Below, piece after piece: positions 18,228 to 28,591 of a stretch of DNA of 64,000 nt. Origin of the DNA: Thalassospira sp. MCCC 1A01148. GTDB taxonomy: Bacteria > Pseudomonadota > Alphaproteobacteria > Rhodospirillales > Thalassospiraceae. Positions within the stretch are counted from its first letter, which is position 1. Every line of letters starts with the position of its first letter. Made by a program: the position numbers and the translations under genes. The stretch spans positions 62,001 to 126,000 of the forward strand of contig NZ_LPVZ01000024.1 of the NCBI RefSeq assembly GCF_001613795.1. Reading direction: 5' to 3'. The notes under the pieces are model-generated. The model was given only the letters and a program-made list of their open reading frames with translations, ran no database searches and had not been told where the DNA came from.

Positions 18228-19136
18228 ATGTCTGTGAACATACGCCCTGAACGGCTGGTGGCAGTACTTGCCATATCAGTTGCAGTGGCTGGCCTTTTGC
18301 TACCTTTTAAGGTGCCTGCGGCAACGCCAGTCGATACCACTCCCCAGGCGGTTACGATCCCGTCCCTGCCCTATCCGCAAAGCGGCCTGCGCAAGCGTTT
18401 GGCTTCAATGGGGAAACCCGTTCCACCCGTTGATGAAAGCCTGCAAGACGATATTCCGGGTCAGTACTTTCCGCCGCAAAACGATGATGCGAAGAACATC
18501 GGCCAACACCCGGCTGTTGTGGCCTTGCCCGACTGTGACGGCAGCTTCCCTGATGACTGGGTCCGGATTTTGCAGTCCCACGGTATGGGAGTGCTGTTAA
18601 TTTCGCCAAACGAAGCCCATCCATCGCAGGCCTATTGCAGCGAAGGGTCCCTTGAGGCACCAAAACACGGGCTGACCTATTGGGCGTTTGATGCAATCAG
18701 TGCATTACACTATCTGGTGGGGATGGATGGCATTGATCCTGAACGGGTGGCGATCTTTGGCTATGGCTATGGTGCTGGCGCTGCACAACTTGCGATTTAT
18801 CGCAAAGGACACGCCAAGCACTTCGACCATCATTTCAGAACACTTGTCGGATTGCGTCCGCAATGCATGTCGGAAATGGACAATTTTGTGCCCAGCCTTT
18901 TGATCGGCCTTAAGGATGATCCGTTCAATCCACCCGCATGGTGTCACTGGCGCATGGATCGCGACCTTTTGCCAGGCCGCTCGAATGTCAGCTTCGAGGT
19001 CATCGAAAGCGGTGAAATAATTGAAAAACAAGCGACTCGCAGAACGCTTTCTGTTGAAAGCAGCGCTGTCATTGTCACCATGGTCACGGAATTCCTGTCG
19101 AAAATGGGTATGGCAGGCGATAGCACCCGAAATTGA
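18228..19136 (+). CDS. Exported alpha/beta-hydrolase-like protein lacking the nucleophile serine
   Basis: Predicted 302 residues from ATG 18228, which has GAGGGG 8 bases before it. An N-terminal signal or anchor (LVAVLAISVAVAGLLLPF) precedes a domain like dienelactone hydrolase: VVALPDCDGSFPDDWVRILQSHGMGVLLIS and a mid-protein elbow RVAIFGYGYGAGAAQLAI. In true members the elbow is G-x-S/C-x-G; here the centre is glycine (G-Y-G-Y-G), so the catalytic nucleophile is missing. Late Asp/His residues cannot be assigned securely. It may be a binding or structural pseudo-enzyme in the periplasm. It stands alone, upstream of mreB. Confidence 0.7.
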   Translation: MSVNIRPERLVAVLAISVAVAGLLLPFKVPAATPVDTTPQAVTIPSLPYPQSGLRKRLASMGKPVPPVDESLQDDIPGQYFPPQNDDAKNIGQHPAVVALPDCDGSFPDDWVRILQSHGMGVLLISPNEAHPSQAYCSEGSLEAPKHGLTYWAFDAISALHYLVGMDGIDPERVAIFGYGYGAGAAQLAIYRKGHAKHFDHHFRTLVGLRPQCMSEMDNFVPSLLIGLKDDPFNPPAWCHWRMDRDLLPGRSNVSFEVIESGEIIEKQATRRTLSVESSAVIVTMVTEFLSKMGMAGDSTRN

Positions 19137-19181
19137 ATTTACCCGCCAAGACCATATTCCTGATCATGTTTTTTCCGCCTT

Positions 19182-19219
19182 GATTGAGGAAAATCGTGCG
19201 CCTTAATTATTCCTCAATC
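19182..19219. terminator. 10-bp inverted repeat between the hydrolase-like gene and mreB
   Basis: GATTGAGGAA (19182-19191) and TTCCTCAATC (19210-19219) are exact complements with an 18-base loop. No T run follows. It may end the upstream transcript or lie in the mreB leader. Confidence 0.4.
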
Positions 19220-19300
19220 CCCTGCGCAGATTATTCGTGCATCGGCTTAATCGTTGCGCTATCAAAGCCGGTACGTTCGCATTGAAGATTTTACTATTAA

Positions 19301-20359
<1,059 letters not shown>

Positions 20360-20379
20360 ACAAGGTCGACTAAATTTTT

Positions 20380-20420
20380 AATCACCGGGTCGTATCCTTA
20401 CTGGACGCGACTCGGTGATT
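20380..20420 (+). terminator. Partial terminator or attenuating hairpin between mreB and mreC
   Basis: AATCACCGGGTCGT pairs with ACGCGACTCGGTGATT with one or two bulges around an 11-base loop. Only a short T-rich stretch follows, so read-through into mreC is expected. Confidence 0.55.
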
Positions 20421-20484
20421 TCGTTATGGTTGAATATCCCGCACGGGATGCAGAACAACTTCTTGGGAATTCGCGGGGAATACA

Positions 20485-21450
20485 TTGGCACAGCATGGTG
20501 GTCCGCAGCAGCGTATCTTTTCGCCGTTACGCACGGCCCTTCACCGCTTCGCTTTTATATTGCTGATTTTCTCGGCCTTTGGCCTGATGCTTCTGGGCAA
20601 GGCCGATACGGTTTTGATCGAACGGATCCGGGCGGCCTCGGCCGACCTTGTCTCCCCGGTTATGAACATCGTTTCCCGCCCTGCGGCCAGTATCAACGAA
20701 CTCACCGACAAGATATACAACCTTGCACATCTCTATGAAGAGAATGAGCGTCTGCGCCGCGAAAACCAGCAATTGCTGGCCTGGCAGCAAGCCGCACGCA
20801 ATCTGTCGCACGAAAATGCCCGCCTGCGCGAACTTGCAACCTATACATCACCACCGGCATTGAATCTGGTGACATCGCGGGTCATCGCCGATATGGGCGG
20901 TGCCTATGCGCACAGTGTGATGATTTCTGCCGGATCGCGTGACGGGGTTACCAAAGGTCAGGCCGTAATTTCCGATGAAGGCCTTCTTGGCCGCGTTGCC
21001 GAGGCAGGCTATCAGGCATCGCGGGTACTTCTGATTACCGATATCAACTCCCGCGTGCCGGTTGTGGTTGAAAACTCTCGTGACCGTGCGTTTTTGTCAG
21101 GTGACAACACCAACCGACCACTTTTGACGTTCCTGACTGCGGATGCAGCGGTCGCGCCGGGTGATCGTATTCTGACGTCAGGTCACGGTGGCGCATTCCC
21201 GCCGGGTATTCCGATCGGGATCGTGTCATCGGTTTCAGAAAACGCCGTCCGGGTGGCCCCGTTGTTCCGACGCCATCAACTGGAATACCTGCGCGTGGCC
21301 GATTATGGTCTTCAAGGAATTCTGAGCGAAGAGCGCATTCGTCAAAGCCACCCGACCAAGGACGAGAACACCACAGAATTGTCACCAGATATTCCTGATG
21401 GTGTTGGCATCGTACCGGCCGCGCCTGACACGGCAGGGGAAGCCCAGTGA
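20485..21450 (+). CDS. mreC: Rod-shape determining protein MreC
   Basis: Bitopic inner-membrane protein that stimulates PBP2-RodA. After a short cytoplasmic start, a membrane helix (FAFILLIFSAFGLMLLG, residues about 22-38) is followed by a coiled coil (YEENERLRRENQQLLAWQQAARNLSHENARL) and the two beta domains (SRVIADMGGAYAHSVMISAGSRDGVTKGQ; GDRILTSGHGGAFPPGIPIG). The start is TTG 20485 with GGGGAA about 6 bases before. The stop overlaps the mreD start by 4 bases. Confidence 0.96.
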   Translation: MAQHGGPQQRIFSPLRTALHRFAFILLIFSAFGLMLLGKADTVLIERIRAASADLVSPVMNIVSRPAASINELTDKIYNLAHLYEENERLRRENQQLLAWQQAARNLSHENARLRELATYTSPPALNLVTSRVIADMGGAYAHSVMISAGSRDGVTKGQAVISDEGLLGRVAEAGYQASRVLLITDINSRVPVVVENSRDRAFLSGDNTNRPLLTFLTADAAVAPGDRILTSGHGGAFPPGIPIGIVSSVSENAVRVAPLFRRHQLEYLRVADYGLQGILSEERIRQSHPTKDENTTELSPDIPDGVGIVPAAPDTAGEAQ

Positions 21451-21962
21451 AACCCGGCGTCTGGCAACGACTGGACATTATTGCGCGCGGCCTTTTTCCT
21501 GCCTTTAGTGTCTTTGTTCTTTTGCTGATCAACCTTTTGCCGATCAGTGTGCCGCTCCTATCGACAGCCTCGCCAGCGCTGGCATTGATGGCTGTGTTTT
21601 ACTGGTCTGTGAACCGCCCCGACCTTTTGACGGGTGTCACAGCTTTTCTGCTTGGCCTAGTGCAAGATCTGTTGATGGGGTTGCCGCTTGGTGTCAGCCC
21701 GCTTGTGCTGTTGCTGGTGCAGACCGGATCGGCTAGTCAGGGGCGTTTTTTCCACAACAAGCCATTTAGCGTCATGTGGTGGGGCTTTGCCCTTGTTGCC
21801 ATTCCGGCTCTTCTGGTTCAGTGGCTGCTCAGTTCCGCACTTATTGGCGCATTGCTGCCGATTAAAGCAACCCTGATCAGCTATGTTCTGACGGCCGTGC
21901 TGTTTCCGATTGTTGCCTGGGTTCTGGCGCGTGCGCAAAACAGTCTTCTGCGCTACGTTTGA
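21447..21962 (+). CDS. mreD: Rod-shape determining protein MreD
   Basis: Integral membrane elongasome component, 171 residues with about five hydrophobic segments. GTG 21447 overlaps the mreC stop (GTGA), so translation is coupled. The segment LLGLVQDLLMGLPLGVSPLVLLLVQ carries the conserved G-x-x-x-D-L family signature. mrdA follows after 164 bases. Confidence 0.94.
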   Translation: MKPGVWQRLDIIARGLFPAFSVFVLLLINLLPISVPLLSTASPALALMAVFYWSVNRPDLLTGVTAFLLGLVQDLLMGLPLGVSPLVLLLVQTGSASQGRFFHNKPFSVMWWGFALVAIPALLVQWLLSSALIGALLPIKATLISYVLTAVLFPIVAWVLARAQNSLLRYV

Positions 21963-22126
21963 CAGCCTTGCACGAACGCGAAACTGCGCAATATTGATGT
22001 TTTGGCAACTGCTATCCACTATGTTTACAGAAGGTGGTTTTATTCCCTGTTCAAGCGCGATAAAACCAGCCCGAAATTGACCACCCGACTTTAAGGTCGC
22101 TGACGAAAAACAGGTATCCATCGCCC

Positions 22127-24043
22127 ATGTGGCATCGTGACTCAGACCGTTTCAGATTATTCACCCGACGCGCCCTGATGCTGGGCGCGGGCAAGGGTGT
22201 TTTGCTGACGGGTCTGGCCGCACGGATGTACTACCTGCAGGTACTTGAAAGTGATCGCTATCAGACACTGGCAGACGAAAACCGTATTTCGCACCGCCTG
22301 CTGCCGCCGCCGCGTGGGTTGGTCACCGATCGGTTTGGTATTCCTCTGGCGGTAAACCGTCAGAACTATCACATCATGATCGTGCGCGAACAAACACCTG
22401 ATGTTCGCCGCACGCTTGAAGTCCTTGATCAGATTATTGAACTTGGCCCTGATACCATCGAGCGCGTCGAACGTGATGTTGCGCGCCGGCGTTCCTTTGT
22501 CCCTGTTACCGTGCGCGATAACCTTACATGGGATGAAGTCGCCCGCGTTGGTGTAAACGCACCGGATCTTCCGGGACTGATCATTGATGCCGGACGATCC
22601 CGCGACTATCCAGAAGGCCCGCATCTTGCGCATACTCTGGGGTATGTCGCCGCCGTCTCGGAAAAGGAACTGACCGGCGATCCGCTGCTGGAACTACCCG
22701 GCTTTACGATTGGCAAAAGCGGCATTGAAAAGGTTTATGACCTTGCACTGCGCGGCACGGCCGGAACAAGTCAGGTCGAAGTCAACGCCCTTGGTCGTGT
22801 CATTCGTGAACTGGAACGCGAGGAAGGTGACAGTGGCAACACCGTTGTCATGACACTGGATCTTGAATTGCAGCGTTATGCCAACCAGCGCCTGTCAGAC
22901 AAGGAAAGTGCGTCCGCAGTCGTCATGGACATCCACAGCGGCGAAGTACTGGCGCTTTCGTCACATCCGACCTACGACCCGAATGCCTTTACCAATGGTA
23001 TTTCGCACAAGCTGTGGAACAGCTTGGTCAACAACCAGTATGCACCGCTGTCAAACAAAGCCGTTAACGGCACGTATGCGCCGGGTTCAACATTCAAGAT
23101 GTGCGTCGCGCTTGCTGGACTTGAAGCAGGCATTATATCGCCCAATCAGAAGTTCTTCTGCAACGGGCATCTTGATCTTGGCAATGCACGGTTCCATTGC
23201 TGGAAACGCGGCGGTCATGGCTGGATGAATATGCATGATTCCATCAAGCATTCATGCGACGTCTACTATTATGAAATATCCCAGAAAATCGGGATAGACC
23301 GCATTGCGGCAATGGCGCACAAGCTTGGCCTTGGCGAAGATACCGGCATTGATCTTCCTAACGAACGCAACGGCCTGATCCCGACCAAGGACTGGAAAGA
23401 AATCCAGTTGGGTAAACGCTGGCAAGGTGGTGAAACACTGATCGCCTCTATTGGGCAGGGCTATGTTCTGGCAACGCCGCTGCAACTGTGCACGATGACC
23501 GCACGGCTGGCATCGGGCAAGGCAGTTCGCCCACATTTGACCCGTGACAAGGTGACCCCCGACGGGGTTACCAGCCGTGAAGTAGAAGAGTTCCCGGAAC
23601 TTCAGGTCAATCGTGCGCACCTTGCACGCGTTCGCGACGCCATGAATGGCGTAACAAACGAGTTGCGGGGCACAGGGTACCGCGCCCGAATAGACATCAA
23701 AGGCATGGAAATGGCCGGCAAGAGTGGCACCAGTCAGGTTCGGCGTATCACCATGCGTGAACGTCAGACAACCGGCGTGCTTGATAACGATGTATTGCCG
23801 TGGAAATACCGCGACCATGCCCTGTTTGTCGCATTTGCGCCGGTAGACAATCCGCGCTACGCCTGTGCCGTGGTTGTCGAACATGGTGGGGGTGGCTCAA
23901 GTGTTGCTGGACCAATTGTCCGTGACCTGCTGCAAAAGGCACAGGAACTTCAATCTGCGCGCCAGGGCATCTCGGCAGCCAACCAAGCCAACAGTGCAAG
24001 CCTGCGCCGCAATCCTGCCCAAACAAATCAGGGCGAGGGTTAA
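22127..24043 (+). CDS. mrdA: Penicillin-binding protein 2 (peptidoglycan transpeptidase)
   Basis: Class B PBP that crosslinks lateral wall peptidoglycan with RodA. The 638 residues carry one N-terminal membrane anchor (about 18-32), the pedestal domain with RGLVTDRFGIPLAVN, and the transpeptidase: STFK at 321-324 (active Ser321), SCD at 376-378 and KSGT at 532-535. A polar, Gln/Asn-rich tail of about 30 residues ends the protein. rodA starts 3 bases after its stop, so the two are cotranscribed and coupled. Confidence 0.97.
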   Translation: MWHRDSDRFRLFTRRALMLGAGKGVLLTGLAARMYYLQVLESDRYQTLADENRISHRLLPPPRGLVTDRFGIPLAVNRQNYHIMIVREQTPDVRRTLEVLDQIIELGPDTIERVERDVARRRSFVPVTVRDNLTWDEVARVGVNAPDLPGLIIDAGRSRDYPEGPHLAHTLGYVAAVSEKELTGDPLLELPGFTIGKSGIEKVYDLALRGTAGTSQVEVNALGRVIRELEREEGDSGNTVVMTLDLELQRYANQRLSDKESASAVVMDIHSGEVLALSSHPTYDPNAFTNGISHKLWNSLVNNQYAPLSNKAVNGTYAPGSTFKMCVALAGLEAGIISPNQKFFCNGHLDLGNARFHCWKRGGHGWMNMHDSIKHSCDVYYYEISQKIGIDRIAAMAHKLGLGEDTGIDLPNERNGLIPTKDWKEIQLGKRWQGGETLIASIGQGYVLATPLQLCTMTARLASGKAVRPHLTRDKVTPDGVTSREVEEFPELQVNRAHLARVRDAMNGVTNELRGTGYRARIDIKGMEMAGKSGTSQVRRITMRERQTTGVLDNDVLPWKYRDHALFVAFAPVDNPRYACAVVVEHGGGGSSVAGPIVRDLLQKAQELQSARQGISAANQANSASLRRNPAQTNQGEG

Positions 24044-24046
24044 GCA

Positions 24047-25210
24047 ATGGCCATGAGCAAATATCGCATTGGCGAAGATCCGGATTATGTTCCCATCGGT
24101 CGACGGTTGCTGTTGCTGAACTGGACACTGGTGCTTCTGATCGCTGCGCTGTCAGGGATCGGCTTTGCCATGCTGTATTCTGCGGCCAACGGATCGCTGC
24201 AACCATGGGCGGAACGCCAGATGATGCGCTTTGCCGTTGGTGCTGCGCTGATGATCATCATCGCAGTCACTGACATACGAATCTGGCTAAGACTTGCCTA
24301 TTTCTCCTACTTCGTCGCACTTGTGTTGCTGATCGGGGTAGAGATCAAGGGTGACATCGGCATGGGGGCCCAACGCTGGATCAATCTGGGCTTCTTCCAG
24401 CTGCAGCCATCCGAATTGATGAAAATATCCCTGGTACTTGCCCTTGCCCGTTACTTCCACGGCTTGACGCCCGAGGATGTCGGGCGCATACCGCTTTTGA
24501 TCCCGCCAATTCTGATGGTTGCGGCCCCATCGGCGCTTGTGTTGCGCCAACCCGACCTTGGCACGACATTGCTTTTGATTGCAGGTGGTGGCGTAATTTT
24601 CTGGCTGGCCGGTGTGCGGGTATGGAAATTTGCCCTGGTTCTGGGCAGTGCGCTTGCCGCTATTCCAATTGGCTGGCAATTCCTGCGCGAATACCAGAAA
24701 AACCGTGTCCTGACTTTCCTTAACCCGGAAAATGACCCGCTGGGTGCCGGCTATCATATTACCCAATCCAAGATCGCTCTTGGCTCTGGTGGGTTGTTTG
24801 GCAAGGGTTTCATGCTTGGCTCACAAAGCCATTTGAACTTCCTGCCGGAAAAACAAACCGACTTCATCTTTACCATGCTTGGCGAGGAGTTCGGTCTGGT
24901 TGGCGGAATGGCTTTGCTGGGTCTTTATGCGCTGGTGATCACATATGGCTATGTCATTGCATTGCGCTGTCAAAACCAGTTCGGTCGCCTTGTCGCAATC
25001 GGTGTGACCTCGACCTTCTTCCTGTATGTATTTATCAACATCGCCATGGTGATGGGGCTTATTCCGGTCGTGGGTGTGCCGCTGCCACTTGTGTCTTATG
25101 GTGGCACGGTGATGATGACCATTCTGGTCAGTTTCGGCCTGCTAATGAGCGTTTCAATCCATCGTGACATCCGTATTTCACGGCAAGGAAACGACGACGG
25201 CCGCAACTAA
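24047..25210 (+). CDS. rodA: Peptidoglycan glycosyltransferase RodA
   Basis: SEDS-family polymerase of lipid II in the elongasome. The 387 residues have about ten membrane helices; family hallmarks include GAQRWINLGFFQLQPSELMKISLVLALARYF, the large periplasmic loop NDPLGAGYHITQSKIALGSGG, and LPEKQTDFIFTMLGEEFGLVGG with the conserved acidic residues, ending with GVPLPLVSYGGTVMM. GAGGG lies 7 bases before ATG 24047. Last gene of the mreBCD-mrdA-rodA set. Confidence 0.97.
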   Translation: MAMSKYRIGEDPDYVPIGRRLLLLNWTLVLLIAALSGIGFAMLYSAANGSLQPWAERQMMRFAVGAALMIIIAVTDIRIWLRLAYFSYFVALVLLIGVEIKGDIGMGAQRWINLGFFQLQPSELMKISLVLALARYFHGLTPEDVGRIPLLIPPILMVAAPSALVLRQPDLGTTLLLIAGGGVIFWLAGVRVWKFALVLGSALAAIPIGWQFLREYQKNRVLTFLNPENDPLGAGYHITQSKIALGSGGLFGKGFMLGSQSHLNFLPEKQTDFIFTMLGEEFGLVGGMALLGLYALVITYGYVIALRCQNQFGRLVAIGVTSTFFLYVFINIAMVMGLIPVVGVPLPLVSYGGTVMMTILVSFGLLMSVSIHRDIRISRQGNDDGRN

Positions 25211-25255
25211 GTGCCCCAACAAGGATGTGCGGACCCCCGCCCTGCCACGCAGCGA

Positions 25256-26722
25256 TCAGACGTCAGACGGGAACAGGTCAGTGAGCTCTGAAAGTTTGCT
25301 GAAATCTGCGAGTTTGCAACGGTTCCGGCCAGAGGCCTTGGCATCATAAAGCGCCCGGTCCGCAATCGAATACAAGATCCCCGATATATCTGCATCCACT
25401 GATGATCGCATGACCTCAAACCGCTGTACGATTTTCGGGTCAAACGCCTCCAACGCGGTTGGCGACGGCAAACCTGACACGCCAAAGCTTGCGGTAAAGG
25501 AAAGTTTGCTGCCGCCATACTCGACAATGGTGGCTTCAAGCGCCGAACGCAGGCGTTCGGCAAGGATCATCGCACCTTCAAGTTCCTCTCCGGGCAGCAA
25601 GACAGCAAACTCTTCGCCCCCCATACGCGCAGGAAGATCGATTGACCGCAAGGTCCTGCGAAGCACCTTCCCCAATGCAACCAGCACGGCGTCACCGGCC
25701 TGATGACCATGGGTGTCATTCAGTGCCTTGAAACGGTCGATATCAAGCAAAATAACAGAGACCGGGGTACCGTGACGACGCCAGGTCGAGATGGTCTCAT
25801 CCAGTCTTGCCAGATACGCGCGACGGTTGGGCAATTCGGTTAATGGATCTGTCGATGCAATTACCTCAAGCTTTTGCATCGCTGCGTTCAGTTCCTGCGT
25901 CCTGAGTTTAACGCGCTCTTCCAGATTGGCTTTTTCGTCCTGCAATTCATCACGTGCCTTGCGTAACTCGCCAAGTTGTCCGCGAATCATGCCAAACAGT
26001 CCCACTGTCACAGAGCCCAATAACTGGATCTCGTCATCATGTCGATGATAGGGAGGCATCTTAAGGGGGCGACTGCTATTTGTCGGGTCCGAGTTGACAA
26101 TATAGTTTCCAAGGCGAATGACGGGCCGGGAAAAAACAAAATAGCTCATGGCAGCGAAACACGCAGCCATGACCACAGCAAGAACCATCGTCGCCAGGAA
26201 TGACCAGGAAAGACGCGTCATGTAGGCGCTGACATAGACCTGTGGATTGAGGTCGATCACCATTTCACCAATGGTGGTCACAGGGGTTTGGCCAGGGTCG
26301 CGCACCGGAACCGTGATCGTTTGCAACCCGCCAAACATACTCTCTGCCCAACGAGATGTCGGAATTTCGCCCGCTCGCCGTTTTCGTTCAAAGAAAATTC
26401 CGTCATCGGCATTGGTGAGGGTAACACGCGCGATGGAGCGGTTGTTAAGCATCCCGCGTACCATCACATCTGCGAGTTCGCGGTCACGTTGGGTCAATAC
26501 CGCAGTCGCAACCGGCACACTTGATGAAATCAGACGCTGATTGCCCTGCTGATAAACACCATTAAGCCAATAGTAGTCCTGATAGCCACGGATTGCGACA
26601 ATCAGCAGCCCGAGCGCGACAGCCAGGAGCAGCGAGTATTTCAACTGACGGGCCGCAATTGTGCTACCCAGTTTCAGGCCGGCAAGAGCATCTCCTTGCG
26701 TTTCATCAGTGTGTCTTGCCAA
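25256..26722 (-). CDS. Membrane diguanylate cyclase with periplasmic sensor
   Basis: Predicted 488 residues: membrane helix about 28-45, a periplasmic domain of about 125 residues (50-172), second helix about 174-197, a HAMP-like linker and coiled coil (GELRKARDELQDEKANLEERVKLRTQEL), then GGDEF with active site GGEEF at 368-372 and the RxxD inhibitory site intact (RSID, 359-362). A short insertion near the domain's end (PTALEAFDPKIVQRFEVMRS) is unusual. It starts at TTG 26722 with GAGG about 9 bases before. The periplasmic binding protein gene 48 bases upstream on the same strand probably supplies its ligand signal. Confidence 0.9.
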   Translation of the reverse strand: MARHTDETQGDALAGLKLGSTIAARQLKYSLLLAVALGLLIVAIRGYQDYYWLNGVYQQGNQRLISSSVPVATAVLTQRDRELADVMVRGMLNNRSIARVTLTNADDGIFFERKRRAGEIPTSRWAESMFGGLQTITVPVRDPGQTPVTTIGEMVIDLNPQVYVSAYMTRLSWSFLATMVLAVVMAACFAAMSYFVFSRPVIRLGNYIVNSDPTNSSRPLKMPPYHRHDDEIQLLGSVTVGLFGMIRGQLGELRKARDELQDEKANLEERVKLRTQELNAAMQKLEVIASTDPLTELPNRRAYLARLDETISTWRRHGTPVSVILLDIDRFKALNDTHGHQAGDAVLVALGKVLRRTLRSIDLPARMGGEEFAVLLPGEELEGAMILAERLRSALEATIVEYGGSKLSFTASFGVSGLPSPTALEAFDPKIVQRFEVMRSSVDADISGILYSIADRALYDAKASGRNRCKLADFSKLSELTDLFPSDV

Positions 26723-26770
26723 CCGTATCGACCTCGTCTTCCTGATGGGGCTATCCGATGACGACCTTGA

Positions 26771-27904
26771 TCATTCCTCTTGGCCGTCGCCGGGGTGCAA
26801 TACAAAGTTATACTCTGTTCCGGGCGGGGAATTGGCAATACTAAATTCTTTAAAGTCCAGACTGCCCCAATCCCTGTTACCCAATACGTCCACGAAATAG
26901 GATATGTTATCGCGCGTAATGGCTTCCATCCTGAATGAGATTTCGGGATTCTCGTAGAGAGTTTCAACACCGCTAATGTAATCGTGAAGCAAGACCATTA
27001 CCCATGCCCCGGCAAAAAAATGCCCGCCATGCGTCATGGTCATCTTGCCATCGGAAACTTTGCGCAAGCCATCCGGCGACCAATTCAGGCCGCCAACAAA
27101 AACATCTTTGCCGGGCCTGCGCCCCGCCTCCTCAAGCGCGGCAATCGCACCAAGCGCAATATCGTCGTTGGCTGCCCAAACGGCGTCAACACACCCGTCG
27201 CGCTTCAACCAGCTTTGGGTCTGGCGAAAGGCTTCGTCATATGACCAGTTGGCAACCAAACGGTTCTGTTCCCTGAGAAGTGGAAAACGGCTAAGGGCAT
27301 GATCCAGTCCTTGCAATCGCTGCAACGAGGCTGGTGTCTTGCTATCTCCGGCAATCGATAGAAGACATAGCGGTTTGCGGTGCTGGTATTCGTTTTCAAG
27401 CCGTGCGCCATCAATCAGGGATTTGGCAATATCATAACCCGCTCGCTCATTGTCCGGCGTCAGGGTCAGTATCCAATTGGCAAAATCCTTGACCGGATAG
27501 CCATGTGCATCTTTCTGTTCCTGGGTCAGATCATTGAGCAACATGATCACCGGGATGTCGCGTTCTGCCGCTTCAAGAACAATCCGGGCTCCTTGCTGGT
27601 GCTCATTGACGGCAATGATGTAATCAGGGGCCGGATCAAGATCAAAAACCCTCTGTGCGCTTTCGATCATCATCTTGCTATCGCGGTCACAGTCGAACAC
27701 GATCAATTCATACCCGAACTGATCGGCGGCAGCCTCCATGGTACCGCGCACATCTTTCCAGAAGCCGCGATCTCCATAACCCGGATTAATGAAAGCGACG
27801 CGCACCGGCGCATCTGAACGATCTGGTGTCGTCACTTGTGCGTGTGCTGGCATTACCAACAACGCAACCAGTCCCAAGAGAAAAAGCACGGCGTAGGGCT
27901 TCAA
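26771..27904 (-). CDS. Orphan periplasmic sugar-binding-type protein, likely sensory
   Basis: Predicted 377 residues, signal peptide MKPYAVLFLLGLVALLVMPAHA, then a type I periplasmic binding fold as in ribose/galactose binding proteins and LuxP: VRVAFINPGYGDRGFWKDV, DYIIAVNEHQQGARIVLEAAERDIPVIML, VDAVWAANDDIALGAIAALEEAGRRPGKD. No transporter genes are near. It precedes the membrane diguanylate cyclase with a 48-base gap, so I infer a ligand-binding partner of that sensor, as LuxP is for LuxQ. TTG start at 27904 with GGAAG 6 bases before. Confidence 0.85.
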   Translation of the reverse strand: MKPYAVLFLLGLVALLVMPAHAQVTTPDRSDAPVRVAFINPGYGDRGFWKDVRGTMEAAADQFGYELIVFDCDRDSKMMIESAQRVFDLDPAPDYIIAVNEHQQGARIVLEAAERDIPVIMLLNDLTQEQKDAHGYPVKDFANWILTLTPDNERAGYDIAKSLIDGARLENEYQHRKPLCLLSIAGDSKTPASLQRLQGLDHALSRFPLLREQNRLVANWSYDEAFRQTQSWLKRDGCVDAVWAANDDIALGAIAALEEAGRRPGKDVFVGGLNWSPDGLRKVSDGKMTMTHGGHFFAGAWVMVLLHDYISGVETLYENPEISFRMEAITRDNISYFVDVLGNRDWGSLDFKEFSIANSPPGTEYNFVLHPGDGQEE

Positions 27905-28076
27905 AACGGCTTCCTGTTTTTATTCTTGTTTCTATTGACCTTCGCCTCCGCTAGCGGATTTGCGTTGGCATAGCTCAATCTCCAGCGGCCTGACGCCTCT
28001 GAAAACACTGCAAACCTTACGCGCGACAACACCCGATTGACCGTCGGGTATCGTCCAACTCGATTGGCAGATTTAC

Positions 28077-28092
28077 ATATACATATGTATAT
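28077..28092. promoter_or_regulatory. 16-bp perfect palindrome
   Basis: ATATACATATGTATAT lies 173 bases upstream of the binding-protein gene and 62 bases past the end of the small gene at 28155. It resembles a dimeric regulator site but AT-rich palindromes can arise by chance. Confidence 0.35.
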
Positions 28093-28154
28093 AAACTCGG
28101 GGGAGCAGAATTGGAACCGGTACTTTACAATATCAAGATCGATTATCCAGCTTT

Positions 28155-28355
28155 TCAGCCGCCACCTGATTGGGTTTGTCGCAGCGCGGCAACCAATTCC
28201 TCGTTCGACATGTTGGCCCGGTTCTTGATCCCCTTCTGCGCGGCCAGATGATACAGGTCATCGCGGCGCCACTTGTCATAGGTCGGTGCTCCACGCAGGC
28301 GACGTGCAGAAGTTTCCTGATCAATTTCTCCAGAGAGTTTCTTATAGCTCGCCAC
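28155..28355 (-). CDS. Small protein with Rho-N/SAP-like helical motif
   Basis: Predicted 66 residues with GTG start at 28355 and an excellent AAGGAGG 5 bases before. The C-terminal half RDDLYHLAAQKGIKNRANMSNEELVAALR has the L-x-x-x-A-x-x-x-G-I-x-x-x-x-x-x-x-x-x-L-I/V pattern of Rho N-terminal and SAP-like helix-extended-helix motifs that bind nucleic acids. Function unknown; it may be a small nucleoid or RNA-binding protein. Confidence 0.68.
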   Translation of the reverse strand: MASYKKLSGEIDQETSARRLRGAPTYDKWRRDDLYHLAAQKGIKNRANMSNEELVAALRQTQSGGG

Positions 28356-28591
28356 TCTTGCCTCCTTTTTGGGACGGTCACAAGCAGTCTTGGCACCTGG
28401 CTCAACTCGGCTAAACTGAGGTGCATCAATATTTCATGTAGGAGGTGTTGCGGCATTTTCTATTGGCTGATGGTATTTTTCGCGGCCAGTCTGCCTAAAC
28501 GGCTGAGAGGAAATAAAAAATAACGCACACGAAAACTGGCTTGGAACGCGCGGTTTGGCAGGGAACGCAATTAATTACGTCACAAGGCCGA

